Shown: piece after piece, positions 1 to 8,191 of the stretch
Layout: every line of letters begins with the position of its first letter
Numbering within the stretch: the stretch's first letter is position 1
Assembly: GCA_038228295.1 (NCBI GenBank)
Contig: JBBRPH010000015.1
Location: forward strand, 26,102-90,101
Source: JAICKM01 sp038228295
Lineage (GTDB): Bacteria; Chloroflexota; Chloroflexia; QHBQ01; JAICKM01
Reading direction: 5' to 3'
DNA: 64,000 bases
Program-made: the position numbers and the translations under genes
The notes under the pieces: generated by a model
What the model was told of the DNA's origin: nothing
The model's database searches: none
The model's input: the letters and a program-made list of their open reading frames with translations, nothing else

Positions 1-19
1 TCTCTACACAGCTATGGGA

Positions 20-33
20 TGGGAGCGCAACCA
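20..33. promoter_or_regulatory. LacI-type operator-like site 1
   Basis: Reads TGGGAGCGCAACCA. The left half matches the other two sites, the right half is degenerate, and the central CG step is typical of LacI/GalR-family operators. It lies about 85 bp downstream of the -10 box of the second leftward promoter. Confidence 0.4.
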
Positions 34-117
34 GACCGCTGAGTTTGTTCGCTGCAATATTACCGGCCGTTAATCTAGCCTATTCGTTCTTAGTTAATCC
101 AGTGGACTTACAAAGTT

Positions 118-146
118 AATATAGCACCATTCTTGCAGCTTGTCAA
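118..146 (-). promoter_or_regulatory. Leftward promoter P2
   Basis: On the minus strand: TTGACA (146..141), 17-bp spacer, TATATT (123..118), with a TG extension before the -10 box. It would transcribe toward the left edge. Confidence 0.65.
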
Positions 147-267
147 TAGGGCTGCTCTGTGCGTCGGCTATATGCTTTGATAGGCTAAACCGAACGGATT
201 GCTAATAAAGGAATTACTTAGCCAAGATTACAGTGGCTGTCGTGGGTAGTTATAAGGTTCCAGGTCT

Positions 268-281
268 TGGGAACGCTCCCA
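268..281. promoter_or_regulatory. LacI-type operator-like site 2
   Basis: TGGGAACGCTCCCA is a near-perfect inverted repeat (6 of 7 positions per half) centred on CG. It sits about 16 bp beyond the -10 box of promoter P1, so a bound repressor would block early transcription. Confidence 0.6.
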
Positions 282-296
282 CAGCAGGTTAGCGAT

Positions 297-325
297 AGTG
301 TAGCGCGTTTTTCGTGGTCTGTCAA
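297..325 (-). promoter_or_regulatory. Leftward promoter P1
   Basis: On the minus strand: TTGACA (325..320), 17-bp spacer, TACACT (302..297). The predicted start lies just before operator-like site 2, which suggests repression by a LacI-family sugar regulator. Confidence 0.65.
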
Positions 326-440
326 TACCTTTATAGAGCTTTTGGGACTAACTTTTATTCTTCTAGCTGTGATAAGGCATCAATCTGCGCGGGCGCTGGG
401 GTAATCAGCGCAAATTAACCGGCGGGTTGGTCCAAATGCG

Positions 441-454
441 TGGACACGCTCCCA
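441..454. promoter_or_regulatory. LacI-type operator-like site 3
   Basis: TGGACACGCTCCCA carries the same right half as site 2 and a weaker left half. It is 173 bp from site 2 and could be an auxiliary operator allowing DNA looping. Confidence 0.4.
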
Positions 455-497
455 CCCACTGGCCGGCTCATTTGCGCGTCCCTAGAGCGGATGGCCT

Positions 498-2858
498 TTA
501 ACTCACATCAAGTGCTTGATCCGCTCTGGCGATCACGCTATTGGGCCATTGCGCGGGGATGGCGCAATGTGGGTAAACCTCATTGATTAACATCCGCCAG
601 ATGGGGTTGGCGCCACCTTCGGCCTCGATTAGGGGCACTATGCTGCGGCGGAAGGGTAAGCCCTCAGTGATCAGTGCGCGGCTGCGAGCGACGCCCGCCA
701 CGCCTTCACTCGCCAATGCCCACTGCACAAACGCGCACGCCTGATCGCGCTGCGGACTGTGGGCGTTCACTGCCAAGCTCCAGTGCAAGAGCAAGGTGGC
801 GGGCCGGCCTCCCGCAAGCTGTGGCACATCCACCACGCCATAATCGAAGTTTGGGTATTTCTCGCACAGCATGTTGATGGCCCAGGTGCCGACATATTGC
901 ATGGCACAATGACCTTCGGCCAGATTGGCGATATCGTAGGACGGGTAGGGGGGTTTGAGTGGCGCGATATGATGCGTTATCAGTAAATCGCGCCACAAAC
1001 CGATGGCCGCCTGCGCAGCCGGGGTCGCAAAGCAAGCGGGATCGGCATCTTCCGGGATGTCGCCGCCGCCTTGCCAGAAGAACGGTACCCACAACTTGGT
1101 ACGGAAGTCGCCCGGTGCGGTTTCCAGCATCACGCCCCAGCGCGAATCGGTGCGACAGCGCCGGCCGACTTCGATCCAATCCGTCCAGGTACGGGGAGGT
1201 GCAAGGTGCAGGTCGGCCAGCAGTGCCTTGTTGTAGAACAGGACGGAGGGCTGCGCTTCGGTCGGCAGCGCATAGACGTGTCCGCCTTCGCGCTCGGCAT
1301 TGAGTAGGACAGGGTAGAAGTCTGCCTGCATAGCCGGTGTGAGCAGGTCGTCTAGGGGGGCTAGATAGCCCTTACGCGCTAAATGGGTACTATCCGTAAG
1401 CTGGAAGATGTCGGGGGCGGTGCCGGCGATTAGCGCCCGTTCAATATCCGGTAAGTAGTCGGGGCCGGGGGGAACGAACTCGATGGCAAGGGTCGCGTTC
1501 GGATGGCTCGCGTTCCATTCGATGACTAGGGCTTGCCAGGCCCGGCTCCGCTCCGACACTGTTTCCCGCCCGCCGATCAGCAGCCGCATCGTGCGATTGG
1601 GTGTGCGCGACACGCCAAAGCGTAAGGCGGAGTCGCGCAAGTGGCCTGCGACCACACTCAGGTCTGTAGCCTGACCGGTGATGGCGGCGGCTTGGGCCCG
1701 GATGCGCTGGGTGGCTCCACTGATGTCGTTCAATGTCTGTACCACGCCGGCAGTTCCGGTCCGTTGTTGATCCATCGCCGCATCAATCGCCGCCGCCAAG
1801 TGCTGGGTACGTCCGGCAGTAGCGGCCAGTTCGGTTGTGGTCGTGGTGAGCGTCGTAGTCAGGTCAGCGGTATGGGCCGTCTGTTGGATACCGGCTTTGG
1901 CGGCCGCCACCGTCACAGTGACCGCCGTTTCCAATTCACCGACCAAGCGGCGGACCTCTTTGCCTTGATCGCGGGTGCCGGCAGCGAGAACGCGGACTTC
2001 GCCGGCCACCACGCTGAAGCGTCGCCCTTCTACCCCGGCATCGGCAGCCTCGATAGCCGCGTTGAGCGATAAGATATGTGTTTGCTCAGCGATCCCGGCG
2101 ATTACACCGTTAATCGCGCCAATCTGCTCAACCTGGGCGCGTAGTTGCTCAATCGCCTGTAGTGTTTCGCCTACCCGCCGGCGTGTGTCATTCAACGAAG
2201 CGACCGCCGCGCCGACGACGTTGCGGCTGCCCGCACTGGCGGTTCGCACTTCCTCCGCTGCCAATGCCACTTCATGAGCGGTTTGGGTGACGGCAACTAC
2301 GATGGTATCGAGTTCAGCCATCGCGGCCGCTACCTCACCGAGGGCAGCGGCTTGGGCATTGGCATTACCCTCGTGGCCGGCGGCGGCCTGCACCATCCGT
2401 GCGGCGATGTCGCGCACCTGATCGGCTTGCATCTGGAGCTGGCCGACGAGGCCACGCACCTGCTCGCCCATGTCGGTGAGCTTCGCGCCTAGGGCGGCCA
2501 GGGGTGAGCCGGCGGGTAGCGGGATATGCGTCGGTAACAAAGTGACATCATCGGCCTGCGTGACGGTGTTGATGATGTAGTTGAGCGCCAACCAAAGCTG
2601 GATTAGCCTGCGCCCCCCCAGGGCGGTCAATACCCCACCCAGTCCCAGCGTGCTCAGTGCCGGCAGGCCCCCGCCGGCAGGCAACCACGCGCCGCTCGCG
2701 CCGATTAACAGTAGGCCTAGCACGCACCAGGCGGTGGGGCGCAGCAGTGCCCGGCGCATATAAGCGGAGGTTTGCTTACCAGGGGAAGGGCGAATGACCA
2801 CGCCGGCTCCTAGACTAGCATGCGGTCTCGCGCCAACGAGAGGACCGCTGCTTTGCAT
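498..2858 (-). CDS. Methyl-accepting chemotaxis domain fused to a family 1 solute-binding protein
   Basis: 786 residues. Two hydrophobic segments (about 43-60 and 66-82) form a likely membrane hairpin. They are followed by an MCP signalling coiled coil (about 100-410) with a recognisable but divergent tip (AEQTHILSLNAAIEAA, EVRVLA). From about 420 to the end it resembles extracellular sugar-binding proteins of ABC transporters (LPTEAQPSVLFYNK, WVPFFWQGGGD, CAMQYVGTW, HWSLAVNAHS). If the hairpin is real, the binding domain would be cytoplasmic, which is unexpected for this family, so topology is open. The MCP tip would dock to CheW/CheA. The upstream promoter overlaps a palindrome. The ribosome site is weak. 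The domain calls are firm; the ligand is unknown. Confidence 0.85.
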   Translation of the reverse strand: MQSSGPLVGARPHASLGAGVVIRPSPGKQTSAYMRRALLRPTAWCVLGLLLIGASGAWLPAGGGLPALSTLGLGGVLTALGGRRLIQLWLALNYIINTVTQADDVTLLPTHIPLPAGSPLAALGAKLTDMGEQVRGLVGQLQMQADQVRDIAARMVQAAAGHEGNANAQAAALGEVAAAMAELDTIVVAVTQTAHEVALAAEEVRTASAGSRNVVGAAVASLNDTRRRVGETLQAIEQLRAQVEQIGAINGVIAGIAEQTHILSLNAAIEAADAGVEGRRFSVVAGEVRVLAAGTRDQGKEVRRLVGELETAVTVTVAAAKAGIQQTAHTADLTTTLTTTTTELAATAGRTQHLAAAIDAAMDQQRTGTAGVVQTLNDISGATQRIRAQAAAITGQATDLSVVAGHLRDSALRFGVSRTPNRTMRLLIGGRETVSERSRAWQALVIEWNASHPNATLAIEFVPPGPDYLPDIERALIAGTAPDIFQLTDSTHLARKGYLAPLDDLLTPAMQADFYPVLLNAEREGGHVYALPTEAQPSVLFYNKALLADLHLAPPRTWTDWIEVGRRCRTDSRWGVMLETAPGDFRTKLWVPFFWQGGGDIPEDADPACFATPAAQAAIGLWRDLLITHHIAPLKPPYPSYDIANLAEGHCAMQYVGTWAINMLCEKYPNFDYGVVDVPQLAGGRPATLLLHWSLAVNAHSPQRDQACAFVQWALASEGVAGVARSRALITEGLPFRRSIVPLIEAEGGANPIWRMLINEVYPHCAIPAQWPNSVIARADQALDVS

Positions 2859-2900
2859 GAGACAGGATTGGCAGAGGGTTTACTTCAGTTCTGTGAGTGT

Positions 2901-2915
2901 ATGTTAGCCTAACAT
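2901..2915. promoter_or_regulatory. 15-bp palindrome over the MCP-fusion -10 box
   Basis: ATGTTAGCCTAACAT has perfect 7-bp arms around one central base and covers the TAGGCT -10 box of the minus-strand promoter. The position suits a repressor operator. The family of the regulator cannot be told from sequence. Confidence 0.5.
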
Positions 2916-2934
2916 AGTTACTGTCCATTGTCAA
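2906..2934 (-). promoter_or_regulatory. Promoter of the MCP/solute-binding fusion
   Basis: Minus strand TTGACA (2934..2929), 17-bp spacer, TAGGCT (2911..2906). The predicted start lies about 40 bp upstream of the gene start at 2858. Confidence 0.6.
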
Positions 2935-3006
2935 CCACCGGCACCAACTCACTTTTATAACGTTGCCTAGTGTTATGCGATAGTACCCCGCACACCCACT
3001 TAAATC

Positions 3007-3015
3007 TGCTATAAT
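3007..3015 (+). promoter_or_regulatory. Extended -10 promoter for the MFS gene
   Basis: TGCTATAAT, 57 bp before the start codon. No good -35 box is visible, as expected for an extended -10 promoter. It is divergent from the MCP-fusion promoter. Confidence 0.6.
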
Positions 3016-3071
3016 AGCGCCGGCGGCCCCTGATCCGGCAAGGGTGCGCTACCCCCTCAAGAGGAGATCCC

Positions 3072-4478
3072 ATGAGTGACGCGCAGGTCCAGACCGCGCC
3101 CGGTCCGATTAATGATCGGCGCGAGATTTTCGGCTGGGAGATGTACGATTGGGCGAACTCGGTCTTTTCGACCACGGTGGTCACTGCCTTGGTCGGCCCC
3201 TACCTGACCGCGTTGGCGCAGGCGCAGGTGGGCGAGAACGGGCTGCTGCTCGACTGGGGCTTCTTCCAGATGACGGCCAAGAGCCTCTTCCCGTATTGTG
3301 TGTCGCTGTCGGTGTTTTTGCAGGTGTTTTTGCTGCCGGTGTTGGGCGCGATTGCCGACTATACAAACCTAAAAAAGCGGCTGATGATGGCCTTTTGCTA
3401 TGTCGGCGTGGTGGCGACTTGCTTGCTGTTCTTTATCACCGGTGGCCTGGCGCTGTGGGGTGGGCTGCTGCTGATCATGGCGAATCTCGGTTTCGGCGCG
3501 TCACTCGTGTTGTATAACGCCTATTTAGGCGAAATCGCGAGCGCGGATCAGCGCGATAAGGTGTCGAGTCGGGGCTTTGCGCTAGGTTATCTGGGTGGCG
3601 GGTTGCTGCTGCTGGTGAACCTGATCATGGTGCAGAGCGCGGGCAAGATTCCTGGCTTGACTACAGCGCTGGCGGTGCGCTTGTCGCTACTGTCGGCGGG
3701 GTTGTGGTGGGGCGGGTTCGCTATCCTGACTTTCCGTCGTCTGCGGGAGCGTGGTGCGCCGCAGGCACTGCCGCCCGGCCGGAGCTACTGGACTATCGGC
3801 TTCGGCGAAGTGGGCCGCACCTTTCGCACCCTCCTGCGCCTGCCGCACACGCTGCGCTACCTGATCGCCTACCTATTCTATAACGACGGCATCCAGACGG
3901 TCATTTCCATGTCGGCGATCTTTTTCACGCAGGAACTGTTTGTCGCGCGTGGGCTGCCGGTAGACCAGTCGTTCCTGCTGGAGCTGGTGCTGATGGTGCA
4001 GTTTGTGGCCTTTGGCGGCGCGCTGCTGTTTGAGCAGATCGCCCACCGCATCGGCAACAAGAACGCGATCCTGCTGTCGCTGGTGATCTGGATCGGCGCG
4101 GTGATCTACGCTTATACCTCGTTCCAGACGCAAACCGATGCCTGGGTGCTGGGCGCGGCGATTGCGCTGGTGCTAGGCGGTTCCCAGGCGCTGTCACGCT
4201 CGCTGTTCTCACTGATGATTCCACGGGGCCATGAAGCCTCATTCTTTGGCCTGTATGAAATCTCGGAGCGCGGCACCTCTTGGATCGGCCCGCTGATCTT
4301 CGGCTACGTCGCGCAGACCACCAATTCATACCGGCAAGCGATTCTATCCGTGGTGATCTTGCTGGTAGTGGGCGGAGTGATCCTGGCGTGGACCAATACG
4401 GCGCAGGCTATCCGTGATGCCGGGCGCGAGGAGTCGGCAGTGCAGACAACCGAAGCGCCCGAGGCGGCGCCGGCCTGA
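3072..4478 (+). CDS. MFS transporter, UMF1/Atg22-like
   Basis: 468 residues, about 12 membrane segments, a normal length for the UMF1 family of the major facilitator superfamily. The N-terminal EMYDWANSVFSTTVV block is the family hallmark. The substrate is not predictable; relatives of yeast Atg22 export amino acids from vacuoles, but bacterial members are mostly uncharacterised. GAGGAG lies about 6 bp before ATG 3072. The stop overlaps the next start (TGATG), so the hydrolase downstream is probably translationally coupled. Confidence 0.85.
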   Translation: MSDAQVQTAPGPINDRREIFGWEMYDWANSVFSTTVVTALVGPYLTALAQAQVGENGLLLDWGFFQMTAKSLFPYCVSLSVFLQVFLLPVLGAIADYTNLKKRLMMAFCYVGVVATCLLFFITGGLALWGGLLLIMANLGFGASLVLYNAYLGEIASADQRDKVSSRGFALGYLGGGLLLLVNLIMVQSAGKIPGLTTALAVRLSLLSAGLWWGGFAILTFRRLRERGAPQALPPGRSYWTIGFGEVGRTFRTLLRLPHTLRYLIAYLFYNDGIQTVISMSAIFFTQELFVARGLPVDQSFLLELVLMVQFVAFGGALLFEQIAHRIGNKNAILLSLVIWIGAVIYAYTSFQTQTDAWVLGAAIALVLGGSQALSRSLFSLMIPRGHEASFFGLYEISERGTSWIGPLIFGYVAQTTNSYRQAILSVVILLVVGGVILAWTNTAQAIRDAGREESAVQTTEAPEAAPA

Positions 4479-5380
4479 TGCCCACACCACGCCGGCTCCA
4501 CTGGAGCCGCCAGGAATGGTCCTGGCTGATTGGGCTGGGCCTACTGCTGGCCGGTTGGGTGGTGCTGTTGGCGGCACTGGCGGTACGACCTGACGGCCTG
4601 TTGCACTTTTGGGCGCTGGATGTGGGCCAGGGCGATGCGCTGCTAATCCAGACCCCCAGTGGGCGTGAGGTGCTGATAGACGGCGGCCCCGATCCGGCGG
4701 CAGTGGCGCGCCGACTGGGTGAGCACCTGCCTTTTTGGCAGCGCGATTTGGCGTTGGTGGTGCTGACCCATCCGCACGAAGATCATCTTAGCGGGCTGAT
4801 TGATGCGCTACCCCATTACCACGTCGGTGAGGTGCTACAAACGGCGTTTGCGGGCGGCACGCCAAGTTTGGAAGCGGCCTGGGGGCGCGTGTTGACGGCG
4901 ACCCATGTGCCTATGCAAACAGTGGCGGCGGGGCAGGCATTCACGCTAGAACCGGGTGTGCAAGTACAAGTGTTAGCCCCGCCGCCGGTTCTGCTGCACG
5001 GCACGCATAACGACATCAACAACTCATCGGTCGTGTTACGGCTGGAGTACGGCACTGTGGGCCTATTGCTGGGGGCGGATGTGGAGACCGAAGCGGTCAA
5101 TGTGTTACTGGCCCACTCTAGCGGCGGCTTGCGGAGCCAAGTGCTGAAAGTGCCGCACCACGGCAGCGCGACCGGCCTCAACCCGGCGCTGCTGGCGGCG
5201 GTTCACCCCCAGATCGCCATCATCTCGGTCGGTGCCGGCAACACCTACGGCCAGCCGGCGCCTACCACACTGAACCTGCTGCGCGCCGCCGGCGTACCCA
5301 CCTATCGTACCGACACCGACGGCACGGTGGAGATCCTCTCCGATGGGCGGCAGGTGTGGGTGCGCCCGGAGCGGCACTAA
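4478..5380 (+). CDS. ComEC/Rec2-like metallo-beta-lactamase-fold hydrolase
   Basis: 300 residues. One N-terminal membrane segment (about 13-35) is followed by a metallo-beta-lactamase fold. LDVGQGDALLIQ, LIDGGPDP and the metal-binding THPHEDHLSG motif (HxHxDH) are intact, as are the later KVPHHGS and GxYGQP blocks. This matches the stand-alone hydrolase domain of ComEC, which in full-length proteins degrades the non-transforming strand during DNA uptake. The ComEC channel domain is absent, so a role in competence is not implied. It overlaps the MFS gene by one base. Confidence 0.85.
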   Translation: MPTPRRLHWSRQEWSWLIGLGLLLAGWVVLLAALAVRPDGLLHFWALDVGQGDALLIQTPSGREVLIDGGPDPAAVARRLGEHLPFWQRDLALVVLTHPHEDHLSGLIDALPHYHVGEVLQTAFAGGTPSLEAAWGRVLTATHVPMQTVAAGQAFTLEPGVQVQVLAPPPVLLHGTHNDINNSSVVLRLEYGTVGLLLGADVETEAVNVLLAHSSGGLRSQVLKVPHHGSATGLNPALLAAVHPQIAIISVGAGNTYGQPAPTTLNLLRAAGVPTYRTDTDGTVEILSDGRQVWVRPERH

Positions 5381-5390
5381 GGAGCGCGCC

Positions 5391-5419
5391 TTGTATTCGC
5401 CGTCCGGCTGGGCTATGAT
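5391..5419 (+). promoter_or_regulatory. Promoter upstream of 5468
   Basis: TTGTAT (5391-5396), 17-bp spacer, TATGAT (5414-5419). It lies just after the stop of the hydrolase gene and about 50 bp before the next start. Confidence 0.5.
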
Positions 5420-5467
5420 GGACTGTGGGTATAGGCGGGTTGGGTTCGGTGGGAGGGAGGGGCGCGG

Positions 5468-5848
5468 GTGAAGACCAACGAATGGCTGTCGTATTTCATA
5501 GAGCAGCACCAAGCCGAGGTGAGCGAGCGGTTGGATGGCGAGATTAAGGGCCATGGCTTGGTCCCGGCCGTCGAGACAACGGCGGCGCTGGTGGCGAGCC
5601 TAATCGCTGATTTTGATGCGGAGACGTTTGCGGCTACGCCGGAGGCATGGCACCGGCTGGCCGCCGGTTTGCGCGCCCAAGATCCCGCCCATGCCCCTGA
5701 AGTGCTGGGCAAGGTTTGGCAGAAAGCCGAGCATTTGCTGGGCGGCTATATCGCTGAGGAACCGGAACTGAGCGGCGGCGCACGGCGATTGGCCTACTTG
5801 CGGCTGAGTGAGTTCGGCGCGAGCGTGCGCGGGCTGCCGGCCGGCTAA
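5468..5848 (+). CDS. Small helical protein of unknown function
   Basis: 126 residues starting at GTG 5468, preceded by a purine-rich ribosome site (GGGAGGGAGG). The sequence is soluble, acidic and probably all-helical (ATPEAWHRLAAGLRA, WQKAEHLLGGYIAE). I do not recognise the family; the N-terminal half faintly resembles RsbR-type sensor helices, too weakly to name. Its stop abuts the start of the DUF2723 gene, so the two are surely cotranscribed. Confidence 0.7.
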   Translation: MKTNEWLSYFIEQHQAEVSERLDGEIKGHGLVPAVETTAALVASLIADFDAETFAATPEAWHRLAAGLRAQDPAHAPEVLGKVWQKAEHLLGGYIAEEPELSGGARRLAYLRLSEFGASVRGLPAG

Positions 5849-7423
5849 ATGCGCGCTCCCTTCATTGCGGCGGCAGGCGCGCTGCTTCTCTATCTGCCTA
5901 CGTTGGCTCCTGGTCTCACTTGGCGGGCCGGCGGCGCAGATGCCGGTGATCTGATCACGGCAGCCTGGAATTGGGGTATCCCCCATCCGCCCGGCTATCC
6001 GCTCTACACCTTGTTGGGCCGGCTGTTTCTCTCCATCCCCTGGGGCGAGCCGGCTTGGCGCATGAACCTGCTGTCGGCGGTAGCCGGGGCGGCGGCGGCA
6101 GCGCTGGTGGCGGTAGCTGTGGTTGACGCGGTGCGGCAGGGTGGCGCAGCGGATCGGGTAGCCGAGGTCGCAGGTAGCGTGGCCGGTCTGAGTCTAGCTG
6201 TCACGCCGCTGCTTTGGACGCAGGCGACAATCACCGAAGTCTATGCGCCGCTGGCGGCAGGCGGGGCGGCTGTGATCCTATTGGCGCGCCGGGCCGTCAC
6301 GCGACTGCGCGCGGGCGAACGGGCCGGCGCGCCACTGTTGGGGCTGGCCTTCATTAGCGGCTTGCTGATCACGCACCATCTGGCCGGGCTAATCCCGGTG
6401 GCGGCGGCCTGGGCACTATTCGGTTGGGCCTGGCTCGACCTGTTGGTGCCGAGTGCGGTGGCGGTTAGCCCGTTTCTCCAAGCCCATACAGCGCCGCCGG
6501 AGCGGGTGCCGGGCCGGGTGCGCGGGCCGGTGCTGCTGTTTGTGGCAGGGTGTACGCCGTGGCTGCTACTGCCGCTACGCGCCGGGGCGGCGCCGATGAG
6601 CGACTGGCACCACCCCGCCGACTGGCCGGGGGTTTGGGCGTTGGTGAGCGGTTCCGACTACCACGGCTTGCTGTTCCACGGCACGCTCGCCGTGATAGTG
6701 GGGCGGGCGGCCACGGTGTTGCTGCTGCTGACGGTCGGGGCGTTCGGTCCGGTCTTGGTGTTTGCCGAGTTGGGTCGGCGCCGCGCTTGGCAGACCGATC
6801 GGCCGTGGGCGGTGAGTGGGGCTATAGCCTTGTTGCTCATGGTTATTGCCGTCGCCGTGTATGTGGCTGACGATACCTACGTCTACGGGCTGGCCGTCTT
6901 GCCAATTGTGGCGATTTGGCTGGGGGAAGGGGTGGGCGCATGGCTCGCAGGCGAGTGGACACGGACTCGTCTGACCTTAATTGCTGTGCTACTAGCGGTG
7001 AACCTGGTGCTGGGCGCCTCGGCCTGGGCTTGGAGCGACGCGCAGGCCCATACCTCTGCCGGCCAAGCTACGGCCGATGCGTTCCTGGCGCGTATGGCTA
7101 CGCTCCCCGCACACGCAGTCGTGTTGACCACCGCCGACGAAGAAACGTTCACTCTCTGGTATGCACGTTATGTGGTTGCGCGCCGGCCGGACTTATTGCC
7201 GCTTTCGGTGCAACTGTTGGGTGTCCCCTGGTTCCGCGCCAATCTCCAGACTTATGCCCCTGATTTCATGCCTACGCCGGCCGGCGAATCGGATTTCGCC
7301 CGCCTGATCGGGCGCGCCGCCGCTATCCGCCCCGTCGTCGCTTTGCGCGCTGACCTGACTGCGCCGACGGGCCTGCGTTGGGTGCCGGCTGCGGCCGGCT
7401 GGTATTGGCGGCTGGGGCCGTAG
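5849..7423 (+). CDS. DUF2723 multi-spanning membrane protein, glycosyltransferase-like
   Basis: 524 residues with about ten or more membrane segments. The N-terminal block (LPTLAPGLTWRAGGADAGD, IPHPPGYPLYTLLGRLF, WRMNLLSA) is the signature of DUF2723, a family related to GT-C glycosyltransferases and to eukaryotic TMEM260 O-mannosyltransferase. The Asp residues after the first membrane helix (GADAGD) match the position of the GT-C catalytic acid. It would act on the outer face of the membrane, using a lipid-linked sugar. The start codon follows the previous stop directly without its own ribosome site, which implies translational coupling. Confidence 0.82.
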   Translation: MRAPFIAAAGALLLYLPTLAPGLTWRAGGADAGDLITAAWNWGIPHPPGYPLYTLLGRLFLSIPWGEPAWRMNLLSAVAGAAAAALVAVAVVDAVRQGGAADRVAEVAGSVAGLSLAVTPLLWTQATITEVYAPLAAGGAAVILLARRAVTRLRAGERAGAPLLGLAFISGLLITHHLAGLIPVAAAWALFGWAWLDLLVPSAVAVSPFLQAHTAPPERVPGRVRGPVLLFVAGCTPWLLLPLRAGAAPMSDWHHPADWPGVWALVSGSDYHGLLFHGTLAVIVGRAATVLLLLTVGAFGPVLVFAELGRRRAWQTDRPWAVSGAIALLLMVIAVAVYVADDTYVYGLAVLPIVAIWLGEGVGAWLAGEWTRTRLTLIAVLLAVNLVLGASAWAWSDAQAHTSAGQATADAFLARMATLPAHAVVLTTADEETFTLWYARYVVARRPDLLPLSVQLLGVPWFRANLQTYAPDFMPTPAGESDFARLIGRAAAIRPVVALRADLTAPTGLRWVPAAAGWYWRLGP

Positions 7424-7580
7424 TACAGAGAACTCAAGTAGCGTAGCCACCGGCAGCTACGTGCATGGACGACATATCGCTTTATCTGGGTGCGGGATCA
7501 TGCCCGCTTGCGTGATGATGGGCTAGCGGATTGCCGACTGCCTTCGTAACGGAAGAGGCGCGCCGGCGTTTTGTTGCAGT

Positions 7581-7589
7581 TGATACTAT
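7581..7589 (+). promoter_or_regulatory. Extended -10 candidate for folE
   Basis: TGATACTAT, 33 bp before the folE start. No matching -35 box is seen. The rest of the 7424-7621 gap shows only a weak 5-bp hairpin near 7491-7506. Confidence 0.35.
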
Positions 7590-7621
7590 ATTTTGACCCA
7601 TCTTAGCGCGGAAAGGACTCT

Positions 7622-8191
7622 ATGGATCGCGCGAAAATTGAGCAAGCCGTGCGGCTGCTGTTTGAGGCGGTGGGCGAAGATCCCCATCGTGAAGGACTAC
7701 TGGACACGCCGCGGCGGGTGGCCGATATGTATGAGGAAATCCTGGCAGGCATCGGGCAAGACCCGCGCCCGTTGCTGGATGTGACGTTTGCCGAGCCGCA
7801 CAAAGAGATGGTGATCTTGCGCGACATCCCCCTTTATTCCTTGTGCGAACACCATATGCTGCCGTTCCACGGGCGGGCGCATATCGGTTATATCCCTAGT
7901 GGGCGCATCGTCGGTTTGAGCAAGCTGGCGCGGCTGACTGATCTGGTCTCTAAACGGTTCCAGGTACAAGAGCGACTGACGAGCGAGATCGCCGACGCGC
8001 TGGTGACAGGGCTGGCCCCGGTCGGCTGCGGCGTAGTCGTTGAGGCGGAACACCTCTGCATGGCGATGCGCGGCATCCAGCGGCCCGGTGCGCGTATGGT
8101 TACGTCGGCCATGCGGGGCAGCTTCCGTGAGAACCCCGCCACGCGGGCAGAGTTCCTCTCCATTATCCATCGCGGGCGGTCGGACACATGA
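7622..8191 (+). CDS. folE: GTP cyclohydrolase I
   Basis: 189 residues, the usual length of type IA enzymes. It converts GTP to 7,8-dihydroneopterin triphosphate, the first step of folate synthesis. SLCEHHMLPFHG supplies the zinc-binding Cys and His and EHLCMAMRG the second zinc Cys. The SKLARLTDLVSKRFQVQERL block is typical of the family. AAAGGA precedes the ATG. The stop overlaps folP as ATGA, so the two are coupled. Confidence 0.96.
   Translation: MDRAKIEQAVRLLFEAVGEDPHREGLLDTPRRVADMYEEILAGIGQDPRPLLDVTFAEPHKEMVILRDIPLYSLCEHHMLPFHGRAHIGYIPSGRIVGLSKLARLTDLVSKRFQVQERLTSEIADALVTGLAPVGCGVVVEAEHLCMAMRGIQRPGARMVTSAMRGSFRENPATRAEFLSIIHRGRSDT

Larger units (their letters stand above)
1..497. other. 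Non-coding left flank, regulatory region
   Basis: No convincing gene lies here and the stretch is more AT-rich than its surroundings. It holds two leftward sigma-70-type promoters and three LacI-type operator-like palindromes, listed separately. It follows the stop of the MCP/solute-binding fusion gene and most likely precedes a leftward gene beyond the window edge, plausibly for sugar uptake. Confidence 0.6.

Noticed and set aside
5468..5848. RsbR-type regulator assignment
   Set aside because: The resemblance is limited to helical pattern; no STAS domain or partner genes are present.
7491..7506. GCGGG-ATCATG-CCCGC as terminator or riboswitch before folE
   Set aside because: Only a 5-bp stem without U-tract or known riboswitch core.
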